Shown: positions 6,927 through 7,112 of the stretch, piece after piece
How the letters are laid out: the number at the start of each line of letters is the position of its first letter
Numbering within the stretch: position 1 is the first letter of the stretch
NCBI GenBank assembly: GCA_025449775.1
Contig: JANWIS010000062.1
Location: forward strand, 1 to 7,112
DNA length: 7,112 bases
From: Ignavibacteriaceae bacterium
GTDB lineage: Bacteria > Bacteroidota > Ignavibacteria > Ignavibacteriales > Ignavibacteriaceae
Reading direction: 5' to 3'
Notes under the pieces: model-generated
The model's input: only the letters and a program-made list of their open reading frames with translations
What the model was told of the DNA's origin: nothing
Database searches by the model: none
Position numbers and translations under genes: made by a program

Positions 6927-6971
6927 TTTAGAAATGTTTGTTCGTAATTGATACATCGTTTAAAATCAATC

Positions 6972-7001
6972 TTGATTTGCTTCAGGGTAGTGTGTTATGA
7001 A
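6972..7001 (+). promoter_or_regulatory. Candidate sigma70-like promoter for the right-edge gene
   Basis: TTGATT (6972-6977) is followed after 18 bases by TATGAA (6996-7001), which is preceded by TG one base away (6993-6994), the extended -10 arrangement. A transcript from about 7008 would have a leader near 68 bases before the ATG at 7076. In AT-rich DNA such matches arise by chance, and if this is a Bacteroidota the main sigma factor would prefer a different -7/-33 pattern. Confidence 0.25.
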
Positions 7002-7032
7002 GAGTTAATACAAGGAGAATAAAAAGCATTTG

Positions 7033-7056
7033 ATGGCACTATTGTTGACTTTTTGA
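7033..7056 (+). CDS. Possible seven-residue leader ORF (MALLLTF)
   Basis: ATG at 7033 opens a seven-codon ORF ending in TGA, 19 bases before the next gene. An AAGGAG (7012-7017), the best Shine-Dalgarno core in this window, lies 15 bases upstream, longer than the usual 5-10 bases. It may be a leader peptide or coincidence; without the downstream gene the two cannot be separated. Confidence 0.15.
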   Translation: MALLLTF

Positions 7057-7075
7057 AAAATATCTGGGGGCAAAA

Positions 7076-7112
7076 ATGAGTGTCAGTAATTCAATAAAAA
7101 AATTAAAACTTA
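7076..7112 (+). CDS. Start of an unidentified gene cut by the right edge
   Basis: ATG at 7076 is preceded by GGGGG (7066-7070) at a five-base spacing, a usable Shine-Dalgarno-like site. Twelve codons are visible (MSVSNSIKKLKL) and run off the window without a stop. The N-terminus is basic and not hydrophobic enough so far to call a signal peptide. The product cannot be identified. Confidence 0.5.
   Translation, partial: MSVSNSIKKLKL

Larger units (their letters stand above)
6746..7075 (+). other. Intergenic region with palindromes and a possible leader
   Basis: These 330 bases separate the KaiC-like gene from the gene entering at 7076. They hold a short ORF (6779-6910), three inverted repeats between 6799 and 6926, another at 6963-6978 (AAATCAA and TTGATTT around TC), a sigma70-like promoter candidate (6972-7001) and a leader with its own AAGGAG (7012-7017). 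No RNA gene family was recognised. Confidence 0.45.

Overview
This is an AT-rich bacterial chromosome segment (roughly one third G+C by eye). All supported genes lie on the + strand. It carries four complete protein genes, a helicase cut by the left edge, and what looks like the first codons of another gene at the right edge. I found no tRNA, rRNA, CRISPR array, insertion sequence or phage gene. The organism is probably a free-living member of the Bacteroidota/Chlorobiota/Ignavibacteriota assemblage. This is inferred from low G+C, weak or absent Shine-Dalgarno sequences before several genes, a dipeptide epimerase of the type I associate with Bacteroidota, and a fatty-acid 2-hydroxylase homologue fitting a sphingolipid-type membrane. 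The taxonomic call is moderate to weak.

Layout. 1-1896: UvrD/PcrA superfamily 1A DNA helicase lacking about its first 100 residues because the window begins inside it. 1964-3346: phosphofructokinase with the residue pair typical of pyrophosphate-dependent enzymes. 3440-4462: enolase-superfamily dipeptide epimerase, likely L-Ala-D/L-Glu epimerase of murein peptide recycling. 4547-5173: membrane di-metal fatty-acid hydroxylase of the FA2H/Scs7 type without a cytochrome b5 domain. 5174-5515: AT-rich intergenic stretch. 5516-6745: KaiC/RecA-like ATPase-fold protein with an altered P-loop and a C-terminal half resembling a degenerate GGDEF domain. 6746-7075: mostly non-coding stretch with palindromes, a possible receiver-domain remnant, and a candidate promoter and leader for the gene starting at 7076.

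The first four genes are separated by gaps of 67, 93 and 83 bases. They could be co-transcribed in part but serve different jobs: DNA repair and transcription-coupled processes, glycolysis, cell-wall recycling and lipid modification. This looks like an ordinary housekeeping neighbourhood. The larger gap before 5516 suggests that the KaiC-like gene is a separate unit. It is the least conventional gene here: both its nucleotide-binding and cyclic-dinucleotide-type signatures appear altered, which suggests a regulatory or scaffold protein rather than a standard enzyme.
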